A stretch of 64,000 bases of DNA from positions 1 through 64,000 of the forward strand of contig NZ_BHZI01000001.1 of the NCBI RefSeq assembly GCF_004305975.1, given 5' to 3'. Origin of the DNA: Streptomyces otsuchiensis. Its GTDB lineage: Bacteria; Actinomycetota; Actinomycetes; Streptomycetales; Streptomycetaceae. The notes under the pieces are model-generated. The model worked only from the letters and a program-made list of their open reading frames with translations. It had not been told where the DNA came from and made no database searches. The translations under genes and the position numbers were made by a program. This document shows positions 1 through 9,022 of this stretch, piece after piece (position 1 is the stretch's first letter; every line of letters starts with the position of its first letter).

Positions 1-88
1 GGCGGACAACCGCGGCAACAGGCGGCCCCGCCTGCCCGGGCCGCTCCGTCCCGCCGGGCGGGGCCGCCTGTTGCCGCGGTTGTCCGCC
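1..88. terminator. Long perfect inverted repeat upstream of recG
   Basis: Bases 1-30 and 59-88 are perfect reverse complements. A few further pairs (31-34 with 55-58, one G-T) tighten the stem and leave a loop of about 20 bases. It is probably the transcription terminator of a gene lying to the left of the window. There is no T-run, which is usual for streptomycete hairpin terminators. The window edge cuts at its first base, so the true stem may be longer. It ends only 12 bases before the recG start. Confidence 0.7.
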
Positions 89-100
89 TGATGGTGTGCA

Positions 101-2368
101 ATGGGGCCCGTGACCGCCCCGTACTCCTCCCGTACGCCACTCACCAACGTGGTCGGCGGGTCGACCGCCAAGGTGATGGCCGCCCAGCTCGGCCTCCACA
201 CGGTCGGCGACCTGCTCTACCACCTTCCCCGCCGATACGCGGAACGCGGTGAGCTGACCCGACTCGCCGAACTGCCGCTCGACGAGCACGTCACCGTCGT
301 GGCCGAGATCGCCGACGCACGCGTGCACACCTTCAATCACGGGCGCGGCAGACGGCTGGAAGTGACGCTGACCGACGGCAGCGGCAAGCTCCAGCTGGTG
401 TTCTTCGGCGGCGCCGTCCATCACCACCGCCGTGAGCTGCTGCCCGGTCGTCGTGGCCTGTTCGCGGGCAAGGTCTCCGCCTTCAACAACAAGCTCCAGC
501 TCTCGCACCCCGCCTACCAGCTGATCGGCGAGGAAGTGGACGGGGGAGCGGAGGCCGCGCGGGAGTTCGCGGACCGGCTCCTGCCGCTGTACCCGGCTTG
601 CAAGCAGCTCGAGTCGTGGAAGATCGCCAAGGCCGTCGACACGGTCCTGGACACCCTGGTGGCGTCGGACTGGGACGGTGTGGGGGACCCTCTGCCCCAG
701 TCGCTCCGCTCGCAGCACGGCCTGCTCACTCTCCCCGAGGCACTGCTCGGCGTGCACCGCCCCCGCACGCACGCGGAACTCGAGGCCGCCCGCGACCGCC
801 TGAAGTGGGACGAGGCACTGGTGCTCCAGGTGGCTCTCGCGCGCCGCAGGCACGCGGCCGCCCAGCTTCCCGCGGTGCCCCGCGCGCCACGTCCCGGCGG
901 CCTGCTGCACGACTTCGACGCGACGCTGCCCTTCACCCTGACCACGGGGCAGAGCCGCGTCAGCGACGAGATCTTCGCCGAGCTGGCCACCGACCACCCG
1001 ATGCACCGGCTCCTCCAGGGTGAGGTGGGTTCTGGCAAGACGCTGGTCGCGCTCCGTGCCATGCTCGCGGTGGTGGACTCAGGCGGTCAGGCGGCCATGC
1101 TCGCCCCGACCGAGGTCCTCGCACAGCAACACCACCGTTCCGTCACCGAGATGATGGGCGAACTCGCCGAAGGCGGACTGCTCGGCGGTGCGGAGAACGG
1201 CACCAAGGTGGTTCTGCTCACCGGATCCATGGGCATGGCCGCCCGCCGCCGGGCCCTGCTGGAGCTCGTCAGCGGGGACGCCGGAATCGTCATCGGTACG
1301 CACGCGCTGATCGAGGACGCCGTCCGCTTCCACGACCTCGGCCTCGTCGTCGTCGACGAGCAGCACCGCTTCGGGGTCGAACAGCGGGACGCGCTCAGAG
1401 CGAAGGCGGACCAGCCTCCCCACCTGCTGGTGATGACCGCGACACCCATTCCCCGCACCGTCGCCATGACGGTCTTCGGTGATCTCGAGACCTCCGTCCT
1501 CGACGAACTTCCGGCGGGCCGTTCCCCGATCGCCAGCCATGTGGTGCCCGCCGCCGACAAGCCGCACTTCCTGGACCGTGCCTGGGATCGAGTACGAGAG
1601 GAGGTCGCCGGCGGCCATCAGGCGTACGTCGTCTGCCCGCGGATCGGTGACGACGTCCCCGACCAGGCGTCGGCCGGCCGTCGGAAGTCCGCAGCGGACG
1701 GCAACGCCCCGGCCGAGGAGGACGAGGGCGCCCTCGCGGAGGAGTCCGCGCGGCGGCCGCCGCTCGCGGTCCTGGAGGTCGCGGAGCGCCTCGCAGAGGG
1801 GCCGCTGCGCGGGCTGCGCGTCGAGTCGCTCCACGGCCGCATGGCGCCGGAAGCGAAGGACGACCTGATGCGCCGCTTCACCGCCGGTGAGGTCGACGTG
1901 CTCGTCGCGACGACGGTCATCGAGGTGGGCGTCAACGTCCCGAACGCGACCGCCATGGTGATCATGGACGCCGACCGGTTCGGTGTCTCCCAACTGCACC
2001 AGCTCCGTGGCCGGGTCGGCCGTGGCAGCGCACCCGGGCTCTGCCTGCTGGTCACCGAGATGCACGAGGCATCAGCCGCCCGGGCGCGCCTGGAAGCCGT
2101 GGCCCAGACGCTCGACGGCTTCGAACTCTCCCGCATCGACCTGGAGCAACGCCGCGAGGGCGATGTCCTGGGGCAGGCGCAGTCCGGCGGTCGCAGCTCC
2201 CTTCGTGTCCTGACCGTCGTGGCCGACGAGGAACTCATCGCGCTGGCGCGGACGGCGGCCACGGAACTGGTGGCGGCGGATCCGGAACTCGACACGCACC
2301 CCGACCTCAAGGTCGCCCTGGACGCCCTGCTCGACGCGGACCGTGCCGAGTACCTCGACAAGGGCTGA
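101..2368 (+). CDS. recG: ATP-dependent DNA helicase RecG
   Basis: RecG is the monomeric superfamily 2 helicase that reverses stalled replication forks and branch-migrates Holliday junctions. The 755-residue product has the family layout: an N-terminal wedge/OB domain (about residues 60-145), then helicase domain 1 with Walker A GEVGSGKT at residues 307-314 and the DEQH box at 419-422, then helicase domain 2 with the ATTVIEVGVNVPNA and QLRGRVGR motifs, and the C-terminal RecG tail. A low-complexity Ala/Glu/Arg insert of about 40 residues sits inside the second helicase lobe, after the VVCPRIGDD segment. The ATG at 101 has no good ribosome site; the in-frame GTG at 113 is an alternative. rsmD follows about 425 bases downstream. 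Confidence 0.97.
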   Translation: MGPVTAPYSSRTPLTNVVGGSTAKVMAAQLGLHTVGDLLYHLPRRYAERGELTRLAELPLDEHVTVVAEIADARVHTFNHGRGRRLEVTLTDGSGKLQLVFFGGAVHHHRRELLPGRRGLFAGKVSAFNNKLQLSHPAYQLIGEEVDGGAEAAREFADRLLPLYPACKQLESWKIAKAVDTVLDTLVASDWDGVGDPLPQSLRSQHGLLTLPEALLGVHRPRTHAELEAARDRLKWDEALVLQVALARRRHAAAQLPAVPRAPRPGGLLHDFDATLPFTLTTGQSRVSDEIFAELATDHPMHRLLQGEVGSGKTLVALRAMLAVVDSGGQAAMLAPTEVLAQQHHRSVTEMMGELAEGGLLGGAENGTKVVLLTGSMGMAARRRALLELVSGDAGIVIGTHALIEDAVRFHDLGLVVVDEQHRFGVEQRDALRAKADQPPHLLVMTATPIPRTVAMTVFGDLETSVLDELPAGRSPIASHVVPAADKPHFLDRAWDRVREEVAGGHQAYVVCPRIGDDVPDQASAGRRKSAADGNAPAEEDEGALAEESARRPPLAVLEVAERLAEGPLRGLRVESLHGRMAPEAKDDLMRRFTAGEVDVLVATTVIEVGVNVPNATAMVIMDADRFGVSQLHQLRGRVGRGSAPGLCLLVTEMHEASAARARLEAVAQTLDGFELSRIDLEQRREGDVLGQAQSGGRSSLRVLTVVADEELIALARTAATELVAADPELDTHPDLKVALDALLDADRAEYLDKG

Positions 2369-2793
2369 CGCGGCGTCGTGCGAGGCCCGCCCCAGGGTGT
2401 TGAACCGTCCCTACCGCCACGTGGAGACGTTCCGTGCGCGGGGCGGCGAGCGGGACCATGGGGTGGCGCCTCGCTGCCTGGGTGCCGGGCCTCCGCGTCG
2501 CGCCTCCGCTCCGTCGGAGCGGAGGCTGCCTCTAAGGGAGCCGGGGGCGCGCGAGGCCGGGTTCGACACCTCTGCGAACGCGCCGCGCCGCTCGCGCGCT
2601 CCGTCCCGCAGTGTCCGGCGCAGGAGGTTGAGTGCGCGCCCCTGGCCCGCCGACGTGGGTGCGGGCCCGGGCCGGTCGACCCGCCGCTCGGTCCGTATAG
2701 CGTGTGACGCGCGCGACCAGCCGGTGCCCGGCACCGCCGCGCGCAACGCCCCGCTACGCCCCGCCAGGCCACGCCCCGACAGTGAGGAAACCG
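2369..2793. other. Non-coding gap recG-rsmD with probable rsmD promoter
   Basis: This 425-base GC-rich stretch holds no convincing gene. A TATAGCGT element at 2696-2703, with GTCGAC at 2675-2680 upstream, resembles a vegetative -10/-35 pair. It would start a transcript near 2710, giving rsmD a leader of about 85 bases. The GGTTCGAC string near 2560 is not part of a foldable tRNA. I see nothing else in it. Confidence 0.4.
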
Positions 2794-3381
2794 ATGACCC
2801 GCGTAATCGGCGGCGCCGCCGGCGGCCGGAGGCTCGCCGTCCCGCCCGGCACCTCCACCAGGCCGACGTCCGACCGCGCGCGTGAGGGCCTCCTCTCGAC
2901 GTGGCAGGCGCTGTTCGGACCCCTGGACGGGGCCCGCGTGCTCGACCTGTTCGCCGGCTCAGGCGCGGTCGGGCTCGAAGCGCTGTCGCGTGGCGCGGCT
3001 CACGCCCTGCTCGTCGAGTCGGAAGCCCGCGCAGCGCGGGTGATCCGGGAGAACGTCCAGTCGCTCGGCCTGCCCGGGGCTGAGGTGCGTGGCGGCCGCG
3101 CGCAGCAGATAGCCGCCGGCGCCCCGCCGGCCGAGCCCTATGACCTGCTCTTCATCGACCCGCCCTACGCGGTGAGCGATGCCGAGGTGTGCGAGATCCT
3201 GGTCACACTGCGAACCGGGGGCTGGCTCGCCCGGGAGGCGCTGGTCACCGTGGAGCGTGGCACACGGGGTGGCGAGTTCCAGTGGCCCGCCGGTTTCGAG
3301 GGGCTCCGGTCCCGTCGCTACGGCGAGGGAACGCTCTGGTACGGTCGCGCCGCCGTAGACGACATCGGAGACCGGTCATGA
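2794..3381 (+). CDS. rsmD: 16S rRNA (guanine(966)-N(2))-methyltransferase RsmD
   Basis: RsmD transfers a methyl group from S-adenosylmethionine to N2 of G966 in 16S rRNA during small-subunit assembly. The protein opens with the family's MTRVIGGAAGGRRL. It has the SAM-binding motif LDLFAGSGAVGLEALSRGA at about residues 49-67 and the N-methyltransferase motif IDPPY near residue 118. The start at 2794 is preferred because homologues begin there and a GTGAGGAA ribosome site lies just upstream; the frame stays open to 2704 but that part is compositionally random. Its stop overlaps an ATG (ATGA at 3378-3381), and coaD begins 26 bases later, so rsmD-coaD is a transcriptional unit. Confidence 0.94.
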   Translation: MTRVIGGAAGGRRLAVPPGTSTRPTSDRAREGLLSTWQALFGPLDGARVLDLFAGSGAVGLEALSRGAAHALLVESEARAARVIRENVQSLGLPGAEVRGGRAQQIAAGAPPAEPYDLLFIDPPYAVSDAEVCEILVTLRTGGWLAREALVTVERGTRGGEFQWPAGFEGLRSRRYGEGTLWYGRAAVDDIGDRS

Positions 3382-3407
3382 CGGTCCGCCAGAGCGAGGA
3401 GAGTCCG

Positions 3408-3887
3408 TTGCGCCGCGCAGTCTGTCCGGGGTCCTTCGACCCCATCACCTGTGGACATCTCGACATCATCGCCAGGGCGTCCAAGCTCTACGACACCGTG
3501 CACGTCGTGGTGATGATCAACAACTCCAAGAAGGGCATGTTCTCTCTCGACGAGCGGATCGCCCTCATCGAGGAGGTCACCGCCGACTTCGGCAACGTGG
3601 TCGTCGAGTCCTTCCACGGCCTGCTGGTCGACTACTGCAAGCAGCGGGACATCCCTGCCATCGTCAAGGGCCTCCGCGCGGTCAGCGACTTCGACTACGA
3701 GCTTCAGATGGCGCAGATGAACAACGGGCTCTCCGGAGTGGAGACGCTCTTCATCCCTACCAACCCCACCTACAGCTTCCTCTCCTCCTCGCTGGTGAAG
3801 GAAGTCGCCGCATGGGGCGGCGACGTGGCCCACCTGGTGCCCGACCCCGTGCTGCGCGAACTGCGCCGCAAGCTGACCGCCGAGTGA
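3408..3887 (+). CDS. coaD: Phosphopantetheine adenylyltransferase CoaD
   Basis: CoaD catalyses the penultimate step of coenzyme A synthesis, joining AMP from ATP to 4'-phosphopantetheine. The sequence has the nucleotidyltransferase T/HxGH-type motif GSFDPITCGH at the N-terminus and the later YSFLSSSLVKEVA motif. I chose the TTG at 3408 because it gives the 159-residue length usual for the family and follows GAGGAG (3396-3401) at 6 bases. An in-frame ATG at 3378 overlaps the rsmD stop and would add 10 residues. The Cys before Gly-His replaces a residue that is usually Asn in actinobacteria. Confidence 0.95.
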   Translation: MRRAVCPGSFDPITCGHLDIIARASKLYDTVHVVVMINNSKKGMFSLDERIALIEEVTADFGNVVVESFHGLLVDYCKQRDIPAIVKGLRAVSDFDYELQMAQMNNGLSGVETLFIPTNPTYSFLSSSLVKEVAAWGGDVAHLVPDPVLRELRRKLTAE

Positions 3888-3964
3888 CCCGGGCGGGTGC
3901 CCCGGTGCGCCCGGAGGAACCCCGCCGGGCCGGGCATCCGGCTACCTGGGGCCGCCCGGGGGCC

Positions 3965-3970
3965 GTACAG
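3965..3970 (+). promoter_or_regulatory. -10 element of a probable leaderless promoter
   Basis: TACAGT lies 8 bases before the GTG at 3979. That puts the expected transcription start on or next to the start codon, and no ribosome site precedes the GTG. No clear -35 is visible, so this is inferred. Confidence 0.4.
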
Positions 3971-3978
3971 TCACTGCC

Positions 3979-4977
3979 GTGGACGTACACCAGAAACTGG
4001 ATGAGATCGTCGCCGCGGTCGAGAGTGCCAAGTCGATGCCGATGTCGGCGTCCTGTGTCATCAACCGCAGCGACCTGCTCGGGCGCCTCGACGAGGTGCG
4101 CGAGGCGTTGCCCGGCTCGCTCGCGCAGGCGCAGGAGTTGCTCGGCGGTCGCGAGCAGGTGGTGGCGCAGGCCCAGCAGGAGGCACAGCGCATCGTCGAG
4201 GCGGCCCGCACGGAGCGTGGCTCTCTCGTGGACAGCACCGAGGTCGTGCAGCGCGCCCAGGCGGAGGCCACCCGGATCGTCACCGAGGCGCGGCGCGAGG
4301 CCGACTCGGTGCGCGAGGAGGCGGACGACTACGTCGACAGCAAGCTGGCCAACTTCGAGGTCGTCCTCGGCAAGACGATCAGCTCCGTCGACCGCGGCCG
4401 CACCAAGCTTCTCGGCCGCGACGGAGACCCCGAGGAGCTGCTCGCCCAGGCTGACGCCTACGTCGACGCCCAGTTCAGCGCCATCGAGGCCGTCCTCCGG
4501 AAGACGCTCGAAGCGGTCGGCCGCGGGCGGCAGAAGCTCACCGGCCACCGCCCCACGGACGATCTCGGCGGACAGTTCGGTGATCCGGACGAGCGCGCCG
4601 ACCAGGCGGCGGCGTCCTACGGCCAGGAGCAGCCGGAGTCGTACTACTCCCAGCCCTCGGCCGCGCGTGAGGGGTACGACTACCAGGGTGCGTATCAGGG
4701 GTACGGAACGCAGCCGGGGTACCAGGACTACGCGCCGGCCGAGCCCGATCAGCAGCAGGCATACGGCGGCAGCTCACCGGATCCGTACCAGCCCGCCGCC
4801 GCGCACCAGGCGTCGTCCGGCTACGGTGACCCCGCCCCGTACGGCTACCAGCAGCACGGGGCCCAGCACGCCCAGGGGCAGGGCTACCCGCAGGCCGGGG
4901 CTCTGGAAGAGGCCAGCCTCTTCGACACCGGCATGATCGACGCCGAGCAGCTGCGCCGCTACGAGCAGGGCCGCTGA
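3979..4977 (+). CDS. DivIVA-like coiled-coil cell division/polar growth protein
   Basis: The 332-residue product has a short N-terminal region, then a heptad-rich Ala/Glu/Gln/Arg coiled coil at about residues 40-190, then a Tyr/Gln/Gly/Pro-rich disordered tail from about 210 to 315. This matches the coiled-coil protein encoded beside coaD in streptomycetes. It is often annotated as a cell division initiation protein or likened to ATP synthase subunit b, but it is not DivIVA itself. A cytoskeletal or polarity role is inferred from architecture only. The GTG start is supported by the onset of coding character and by a -10 element that suggests leaderless translation. A 20-bp hairpin (5032-5074) ends the unit. 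Confidence 0.8.
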   Translation: MDVHQKLDEIVAAVESAKSMPMSASCVINRSDLLGRLDEVREALPGSLAQAQELLGGREQVVAQAQQEAQRIVEAARTERGSLVDSTEVVQRAQAEATRIVTEARREADSVREEADDYVDSKLANFEVVLGKTISSVDRGRTKLLGRDGDPEELLAQADAYVDAQFSAIEAVLRKTLEAVGRGRQKLTGHRPTDDLGGQFGDPDERADQAAASYGQEQPESYYSQPSAAREGYDYQGAYQGYGTQPGYQDYAPAEPDQQQAYGGSSPDPYQPAAAHQASSGYGDPAPYGYQQHGAQHAQGQGYPQAGALEEASLFDTGMIDAEQLRRYEQGR

Positions 4978-5417
4978 GCTGAGCTGTGGCGGCCAGGCGG
5001 ACCGCGTTCGCCCTTCCCGCTTGCCTGCGGCCGCCCCATGCCGCGGTGCTGCCACAGCACTGCGGCATGGGGCGACGGCGTGGGGCGCACCGCACCGCAC
5101 CGCATGGGGCAGACGGTGCCGGGGATGGGGCAGGCGCATCAGCCGGAGCGCGTGGCGCCCCGCTGCCTTCCGTGAGGGGCCCGTCCTCCTGGCTGTGGCG
5201 GGGTCACCGCTCCGGGCCCCAGGCGACTCCGTTGCCCGTGCTGGCCGGCCCGATCCGGTGCCCACCTCGGGCCACGGCCGAATTGGGTCCGCGACCACCG
5301 GTGAAGTACGCTGTCTGCTCGGCCGTGGTCTCACCACGGTCCTGGCTGCCCAGTCGCTCTTCCGTGCGGAGAGGTCTGCCTCGCGGCCTGTGCCGCCCGC
5401 GTAGAAAGCAGGACGCC
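4978..5417. other. Intergenic region with GCATGGGGC repeats and a promoter
   Basis: After the hairpin, further copies of the GCRTGGGGC motif lie at about 5080 and 5102, with a looser copy near 5124. From 5140 to 5300 the sequence is featureless. A TACGCT -10 candidate at 5307-5312, with TTGGGT at 5283-5288 about 18 bases upstream, is the likely promoter of the DUF177-rpmF-rnc-mutM unit. Confidence 0.4.
5032..5074 (+). terminator. Hairpin terminator after the coiled-coil gene
   Basis: Bases 5032-5051 pair with 5055-5074 (20 bp, one G-T pair, 3-base loop). Both arms carry the CGCCCCATGC/GCATGGGGCG motif that recurs through the window. No T-run follows. Confidence 0.7.
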
Positions 5418-6053
5418 CTGAAACCGCCCCTTGACCACCGTGCCCCACTCGTGTTCGACACACGGGAACTGGGGCGGCGGCCGGGTGCGCTGAAGCGGCT
5501 GTCCCGCACCGTCGACTCCCCAGGTGATCTCGGTACCGAGGTGATCGGGGTTCCGGCGGACGCGCAGGTGGAGGTAGAGCTCCGACTCGAATCGGTGATG
5601 GACGGCGTCCTCGTTACGGGCACCGCGCGTGCGCCCCTCACGGGCGAGTGCGTAAGGTGTCTGGAGCCGCTGAGCCACCAGTGCGAGGCGGATTTCCAGG
5701 AGCTGTTCTCCTACCCCGACGCCGACGACCGGAGCCGCCCCGCGGACACCGGCGACGACGCCGAGGAGGAGACGTTCCGTATCGAGGGCGAGCTGTTCGA
5801 CCTCGAGCCGGTGCTGCGTGACGCGGTGGTGCTGTCACTGCCGCTGCAGCCGGTGTGTCAGGAGGACTGCCCAGGTCTGTGCCCCGAGTGCGGGGTGCGG
5901 ATCGCGGCTGAGCCCGGCCACCAGCACGACGAAGCCGTCGACATCCGTTGGGCGGCGCTGCAGGAGCTGACCGGTTCCCAGGGAACCGGTGAGCCGGCCG
6001 CAGAGCAAGCGAAGTCTCCTCGCTCCGGCGGGGACGAACCACAGGAGAAGTAG
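5418..6053 (+). CDS. YceD/DUF177 family protein, 23S rRNA accumulation factor-like
   Basis: YceD proteins are encoded beside rpmF throughout bacteria and are linked to 23S rRNA accumulation. Here the gene ends 2 bases before rpmF. The product carries the family signature CVRCLEPL near the middle and the C-terminal block [15 protein letters not shown], a likely metal-binding cysteine set. The start is uncertain. Homology begins at about [21 protein letters not shown]. The actinobacterial start codon, which I recall as GTG, corresponds here to GAC at 5412. The best-placed initiator is a CTG at 5418, 4 bases after AGGAC. In-frame GTGs at 5301, 5325 and 5364 are longer options without clear ribosome sites. 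Confidence 0.85.
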   Translation: MKPPLDHRAPLVFDTRELGRRPGALKRLSRTVDSPGDLGTEVIGVPADAQVEVELRLESVMDGVLVTGTARAPLTGECVRCLEPLSHQCEADFQELFSYPDADDRSRPADTGDDAEEETFRIEGELFDLEPVLRDAVVLSLPLQPVCQEDCPGLCPECGVRIAAEPGHQHDEAVDIRWAALQELTGSQGTGEPAAEQAKSPRSGGDEPQEK

Positions 6054-6055
6054 CC

Positions 6056-6229
6056 GTGGCTGTTCCGAAGCGGAAGATGTCGCGCAGCAACACGCGCCAC
6101 CGCCGGTCCCAGTGGAAGGCTGTGGCCGCCAATCTGGCGACGTGTGAGCGCTGCCAGGAGCCGAAGTTGCAGCACACCGCGTGCGGCAACTGCGGCACGT
6201 ACAACCGCCGTCAGGTCCTCGAGGTCTGA
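6056..6229 (+). CDS. rpmF: 50S ribosomal protein L32
   Basis: The 57-residue protein begins [17 protein letters not shown], typical of bacterial L32, a small subunit protein of the 50S particle. Four cysteines in two pairs (CERC and CGNC, about residues 30-46) form the zinc site, so this is the zinc-binding form; streptomycetes often also have a cysteine-free paralogue. It is read from GTG, 2 bases after the DUF177 stop and behind an AGGAGAAG ribosome site. Confidence 0.97.
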   Translation: MAVPKRKMSRSNTRHRRSQWKAVAANLATCERCQEPKLQHTACGNCGTYNRRQVLEV

Positions 6230-6248
6230 TCGGCGGGTGACAGGCTTC

Positions 6249-7040
6249 ATGTCAGACGCCAGTACGTCGCTGAACGAGACGTCGGCGGACAGTGCCTCGT
6301 CCCACGCCATTCTGGAAGGGCGGCTCGGCTACCAGCTGGAGGCCGCCCTTCTGGTGCGCGCGCTGACGCACCGGAGCTACGCGTACGAGAACGGCGGGCT
6401 GCCGACCAACGAACGGCTGGAGTTCCTCGGGGACTCCGTGCTCGGCCTCGTGGTCACGGACACGCTCTACCGTACGCATCCGGACCTCCCTGAGGGGCAG
6501 CTCGCCAAGCTGCGTGCCGCGGTCGTCAACTCCCGGGCCCTCGCCGAGGTCGCCCGCGGACTGGACCTGGGCGCCTTCGTGCGTCTGGGCCGGGGCGAAG
6601 AGGGCACTGGCGGCCGGGACAAGGCATCGATTCTCGCCGACACGCTCGAGGCGGTCATCGGTGCCGTCTATCTCGACCAGGGACTTCCTGCCGCGGACGA
6701 GTTGGTCCACCGGCTCTTCGACCCGCTCATCGAGCGCTCCGCCGGCCTGGGCGCCGGCCTGGACTGGAAGACCAGCCTCCAGGAGCTGAGTGCCGCCGAA
6801 GGGCTCGGAGTCCCCGAGTACGTGATCACCGAGTCGGGCCCAGATCACGAGAAGACCTTCACGGCTGCTGCTCGCGTCGGTGGTGTCACGCACGGCACCG
6901 GCACCGGCCGCAGCAAGAAGGAGGCGGAACAGCAGGCAGCGGAGACCGCGTGGCGCGCGATCCGCGAGACCTCGGACGAGGCCCCAGGTGCCGACGACGG
7001 CTCCGGGGCAGCGAGCCCGGGCGCCGGCAACGGTGCCTGA
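6249..7040 (+). CDS. rnc: Ribonuclease III
   Basis: RNase III cleaves double-stranded RNA, including rRNA precursors; in streptomycetes it is also known as AbsB, a global regulator of antibiotic synthesis. The 263-residue protein has the catalytic signature [16 protein letters not shown] (metal-binding Glu and Asp), the second acidic set [19 protein letters not shown], and a C-terminal double-stranded-RNA-binding domain ending in [21 protein letters not shown] 6249 is preferred; a GTG at 6237 is possible. Its end overlaps mutM by 8 bases, suggesting translational coupling. Confidence 0.96.
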   Translation: MSDASTSLNETSADSASSHAILEGRLGYQLEAALLVRALTHRSYAYENGGLPTNERLEFLGDSVLGLVVTDTLYRTHPDLPEGQLAKLRAAVVNSRALAEVARGLDLGAFVRLGRGEEGTGGRDKASILADTLEAVIGAVYLDQGLPAADELVHRLFDPLIERSAGLGAGLDWKTSLQELSAAEGLGVPEYVITESGPDHEKTFTAAARVGGVTHGTGTGRSKKEAEQQAAETAWRAIRETSDEAPGADDGSGAASPGAGNGA

Positions 7041-7932
7041 GCTTCCCGAGGTCGAGGTCGTCCGGCGCGGTCTTGAGCGCTGGGCGGCCGGGCGTGTCGT
7101 CGACACCGTGGAGGTGCTGCACCCCCGGGCGGTCCGGCGTCACGAGGCGGGCGCGCAGGACTTCGCGTCCCAGCTGGCCGGTAGCCGGATGGCTGCGCCC
7201 CGGCGGCGTGGCAAGTACCTGTGGATACCCCTGGACACCGCCGGCGAGGGGCCCGCCCCGACGGGCACCGCGCTCCTCGCCCATCTGGGGATGAGCGGAC
7301 AGCTGCTGATCCAGCCCGCCTCCACCCCGGACGAGCGCCATCTGAGGGTTCGGCTGACCTTCGACGACTCCGAAGCGGGTGAACTGCGCTTCGTCGACCA
7401 GCGGACTTTCGGAGGGCTCTCGGTGCACCCGACGGTGCCCGGCGATCCGGAGGCGCTGCCCGAGAACATCGCGCATATCGCCCGTGACCCGCTGGACCCG
7501 TTGTTCGACGAGCAGCTCTGGTTCGCGTCGCTCAGGCGCCGCAGCACCACGATCAAGCGCGCGCTACTGGACCAGTCACTGATCAGCGGGGTCGGCAACA
7601 TCTACGCGGACGAGGCACTGTGGCGCGCCCGTGTCCACTACGAGCAGCCCACCGCCGCTCTGACGCGTCCGAAAGCTTCGGAGCTGCTCCACGAGGTCAC
7701 GAACGTCATGACGGCGGCACTGGACGTCGGTGGGACCAGCTTCGACAGCCTGTACGTGAACGTCAACGGGGAGTCCGGCTACTTCTCGCGCTCGCTCGAC
7801 GCCTACGGCCGAGAGGGCGAGCCGTGCCGCAGGTGCGGGACCGCCATACGCCGCAGTCCCTGGATGAATCGCTCCAGCTACTACTGCCCACGTTGTCAGC
7901 GCACTCCTGCCGGCACATCGGCACGTCGCTGA
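7033..7932 (+). CDS. mutM: Formamidopyrimidine-DNA glycosylase (Fpg/MutM)
   Basis: MutM removes 8-oxoguanine and formamidopyrimidines from DNA and nicks the abasic site. After removal of the initiator, the mature N-terminus PELPEVE supplies the catalytic proline and glutamate. The conserved lysine is in RGKYLW, and the helix-two-turn-helix [18 protein letters not shown] is intact. The C-terminal zinc finger has its four cysteines (CRRC...CPRC). The GTG start at 7033 overlaps the end of rnc, as in other streptomycetes. Length 299 residues is normal. Confidence 0.96.
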   Translation: MPELPEVEVVRRGLERWAAGRVVDTVEVLHPRAVRRHEAGAQDFASQLAGSRMAAPRRRGKYLWIPLDTAGEGPAPTGTALLAHLGMSGQLLIQPASTPDERHLRVRLTFDDSEAGELRFVDQRTFGGLSVHPTVPGDPEALPENIAHIARDPLDPLFDEQLWFASLRRRSTTIKRALLDQSLISGVGNIYADEALWRARVHYEQPTAALTRPKASELLHEVTNVMTAALDVGGTSFDSLYVNVNGESGYFSRSLDAYGREGEPCRRCGTAIRRSPWMNRSSYYCPRCQRTPAGTSARR

Positions 7933-7982
7933 CTTTGCCCCCCGGCCGTTGCCGGCGTGGGCGGGAGGGCCGCTGACCGAGA

Positions 7983-8870
7983 TCAGTAGCCGAAGTTCTG
8001 CGTCCACCAGGGACCGCCGGGGCCGTTGTGGACGCCCACGCCCAGCGTCTTGAAGTCGCAGTTGAGAATGTTGGCGCGATGACCCTCGCTGTTCATCCAG
8101 GAGTCCATCACCGCCTCTGGGCTCTGCTGGCCGCGGGCTATGTTCTCGCCGCCGAGGTTCGATATACCCGCGGCGTCGGCGCGGTCCCAGGGCGTCCGGC
8201 CGTCAGGGTCGGTGTGTGAGAAGAAGTCGCGCTCGGCCATGTCGCGACTGAAGTCGCGTGCGATGCCGGCCAGTGCCGTGTCGTTCGCGACGGGGCGGCA
8301 GCCGGCCTTGGCGCGCTCCTCGTTCACGAGATTCAGCACCCGGGCCGCCGCCTGCTCGGCCGGGTCGTCGCTCTGTGGGGGAGTGGACGGTGTGCCGGGG
8401 CTGCTGCTCGGCGGCGGCGACGGTGCGGCGGGGCGCTCCGGCGCGGGGCTGCTCGTCGAGGGCGAGGGTGCGGCGGCCGTCTCCTCGGCGGACGGTTCCG
8501 GCTCGTTCTCAGGCTCGGGCTCCGGCTCTGCCGACTCCTGCTCGGCCGTCTCCTCGGGGGAGGGATCGGCCTCTTCGGAGGGAGTCTCGTCGCTGGGTTC
8601 CGGGCCGATCTCACGCCCGGTGGCGCGGCTGGCGGTGTCGTCCTCGGTGCGCTCCGGTGACGGAGAGGCGGTGGTCGACGCGGGGTCACCGCCGTGCGCG
8701 GCGATGTCCTGGTGGCTGTCGGCGTCAGAACCGGGCCCAGGCAGCACGCCGGTCCCGATGGCGATGGCGCCGAGGGTCAGCGCTGCGGAGGCGCTGAGCA
8801 GCCCGGCCCGTGCGGGGCCCTGCTTCCGGTGCGCGGCCCGCACCGGAACGGAACGGCCGTGGCGTCCCAT
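7983..8870 (-). CDS. Secreted/anchored CAP-domain (SCP/PR-1-like) protein
   Basis: The 295-residue protein has an N-terminal basic stretch and one hydrophobic helix (about residues 22-45), a Pro/Ser/Glu/Thr-rich linker of roughly 110 residues, and a C-terminal CAP domain (about 175-295). CAP signatures seen: [38 protein letters not shown] and [11 protein letters not shown] proteins are extracellular and bind lipids, sterols or divalent metals; no enzymatic role is assigned here. It converges on mutM with a 50-base gap and no obvious terminator. Confidence 0.88.
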   Translation of the reverse strand: MGRHGRSVPVRAAHRKQGPARAGLLSASAALTLGAIAIGTGVLPGPGSDADSHQDIAAHGGDPASTTASPSPERTEDDTASRATGREIGPEPSDETPSEEADPSPEETAEQESAEPEPEPENEPEPSAEETAAAPSPSTSSPAPERPAAPSPPPSSSPGTPSTPPQSDDPAEQAAARVLNLVNEERAKAGCRPVANDTALAGIARDFSRDMAERDFFSHTDPDGRTPWDRADAAGISNLGGENIARGQQSPEAVMDSWMNSEGHRANILNCDFKTLGVGVHNGPGGPWWTQNFGY

Positions 8871-9008
8871 CAGGCGTACCGTCCTTCGTCACTCGACAAC
8901 ACGTTCACCGTTCACACACGATGCGACTCACCCGAAAGGGTGATGCATGGTGTGGGACTGTACGGCATACCGCAACCCGGGAGCGCCCGGTCGGACGGAA
9001 AACAGCGG

Positions 9009-9014
9009 ATAGCG
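9009..9014 (+). promoter_or_regulatory. -10 element for acyP, probable leaderless start
   Basis: TAGCGT lies 8 bases before the ATG at 9023, which lacks a ribosome site. Transcription starting at or just before the ATG is inferred. Confidence 0.4.
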
Positions 9015-9022
9015 TGCGTCAC

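Noticed and set aside
2540-2600. GGTTCGAC string suggesting a tRNA T-loop
   Set aside because: No flanking stems for a T-arm, anticodon arm or acceptor could be drawn.
3815-3830. GCATGGGGCGGC inside coaD as a repeat insertion
   Set aside because: It encodes the conserved AWGGD segment of CoaD and fits normal codons, so it is a chance match.
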